Source: Ginsengibacter sp963792025
GTDB lineage: Bacteria; Bacteroidota; Bacteroidia; Chitinophagales; Chitinophagaceae
DNA length: 64,000 nucleotides
Reading direction: 5' to 3'
Assembly (NCBI GenBank): GCA_963792025.1
Contig: CAWBUS010000013.1
Coordinates: 62,001 to 126,000, forward strand
The notes beneath the pieces are model-generated. The model did no database searches. It was not told where the DNA came from and was given only the letters and a program-made list of their open reading frames with translations. The position numbers and the translations under genes are program-made. Below are positions 63,741 to 64,000 of this stretch, piece by piece (the stretch's first letter is position 1; each line of letters opens with the position of its first letter).

Positions 63741-64000
63741 ATTCTAAATTACTTCTTTGCTATAGTAATGTCAACCCTTTGGGTTTTAATTCTTAGAGAG
63801 TACTGATACATTGTAAATAGATTTTTGATAGTCCATCTTCATACAATCGCATAATCAGCAGAATCATTTTCTTATCTGATTTGGCAGAATAGACCAATAG
63901 AATTATTAGAAACAGGTATATGTCATCACGCAGGGGTTGGAAGACTAATAGGTCTGTATTACTTTATAATCATACCGGTCCTTCGGACTTTTCGTTATTA
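63741..64000. other. Terminal non-coding region with further hairpins
   Basis: No gene was recognised. AACCC-TTT-GGGTT (63773-63785) and GTCC-TTC-GGAC (63978-63988) are two more short hairpins with the same 3-base loop style as the REP-like copies. Confidence 0.5.

Overview
The window is AT-rich DNA from a Bacteroidota bacterium, most likely of the Chitinophagaceae/Sphingobacteriia type. The evidence is type IX secretion (T9SS) C-terminal sorting domains, LytS/LytTR two-component systems with propeller sensors, an outer-membrane beta-barrel receptor with a CarboxypepD_reg domain, Bacteroidota-restricted families (DUF6266, PepSY-like, ScyD/ScyE), TAnnTTTG-type -7 promoter elements and frequent GTG/TTG starts. 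It looks chromosomal: glnS, dnaG, dapF, pcm and a tRNA-Cys are present.

Layout. 1-5 kb: end of a hotdog thioesterase, a YVTN propeller protein, an OmpR/HK pair, a PAP2 phosphatase and a DUF6266 protein. 5.2-8.5 kb: an accessory stretch with a TTATTCG-type inverted repeat, an AraC regulator, two tandem paralogous membrane proteins and a DUF2141 protein. 8.5-17.3 kb: an outer-membrane receptor, a 58-residue small gene, a PepSY-like protein and a TolC-MFP-RND efflux set. 17.4-32.3 kb: a disturbed block. It holds a doubly frameshifted GT39-type glycosyltransferase, an intact and a decayed ScyD/ScyE-like gene, a T9SS repeat protein, and two divergent LytS/LytTR regulatory sets. Three genes here share the same ~40-nt leader with a perfect Shine-Dalgarno, and many of the genes carry single-base indels or a nonsense codon. 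32.4-37.3 kb: a cyclase-TPR protein and a PhyH-GH127 pair. 37.4-47 kb: housekeeping genes (glnS, CCG protein, ATP-grasp, YceI, LysE, pcm, GT4, NUDIX-dapF-nucleoside phosphorylase, tRNA-Cys). 47-51.5 kb: surface proteins (collagen-like lipoprotein, dockerin-like protein, T9SS cargo). 51.6-53.7 kb: a compact dehydratase-ketosynthase-ACP operon. 53.7-63.1 kb: a CBM-type protein, a TMEM175 channel homologue, a zinc alcohol dehydrogenase, dnaG, DUF899 and DUF1801 proteins. 63.1-64 kb: a Y1 (RAYT/IS200-like) transposase surrounded by CCCC-GAA-GGGG hairpins.

The most interesting items are the orphan dehydratase-KS-ACP operon, the tandem pair of one degenerate and one complete LytS-type kinase, the shared SD leader that has produced a chimeric double signal peptide, the transposase with its REP-like hairpins, and several small genes below 60 residues. 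The indel cluster at 17-32 kb could be real decay or assembly error; the sequence alone cannot decide. All functional names are from motif recognition by eye, without database searches.
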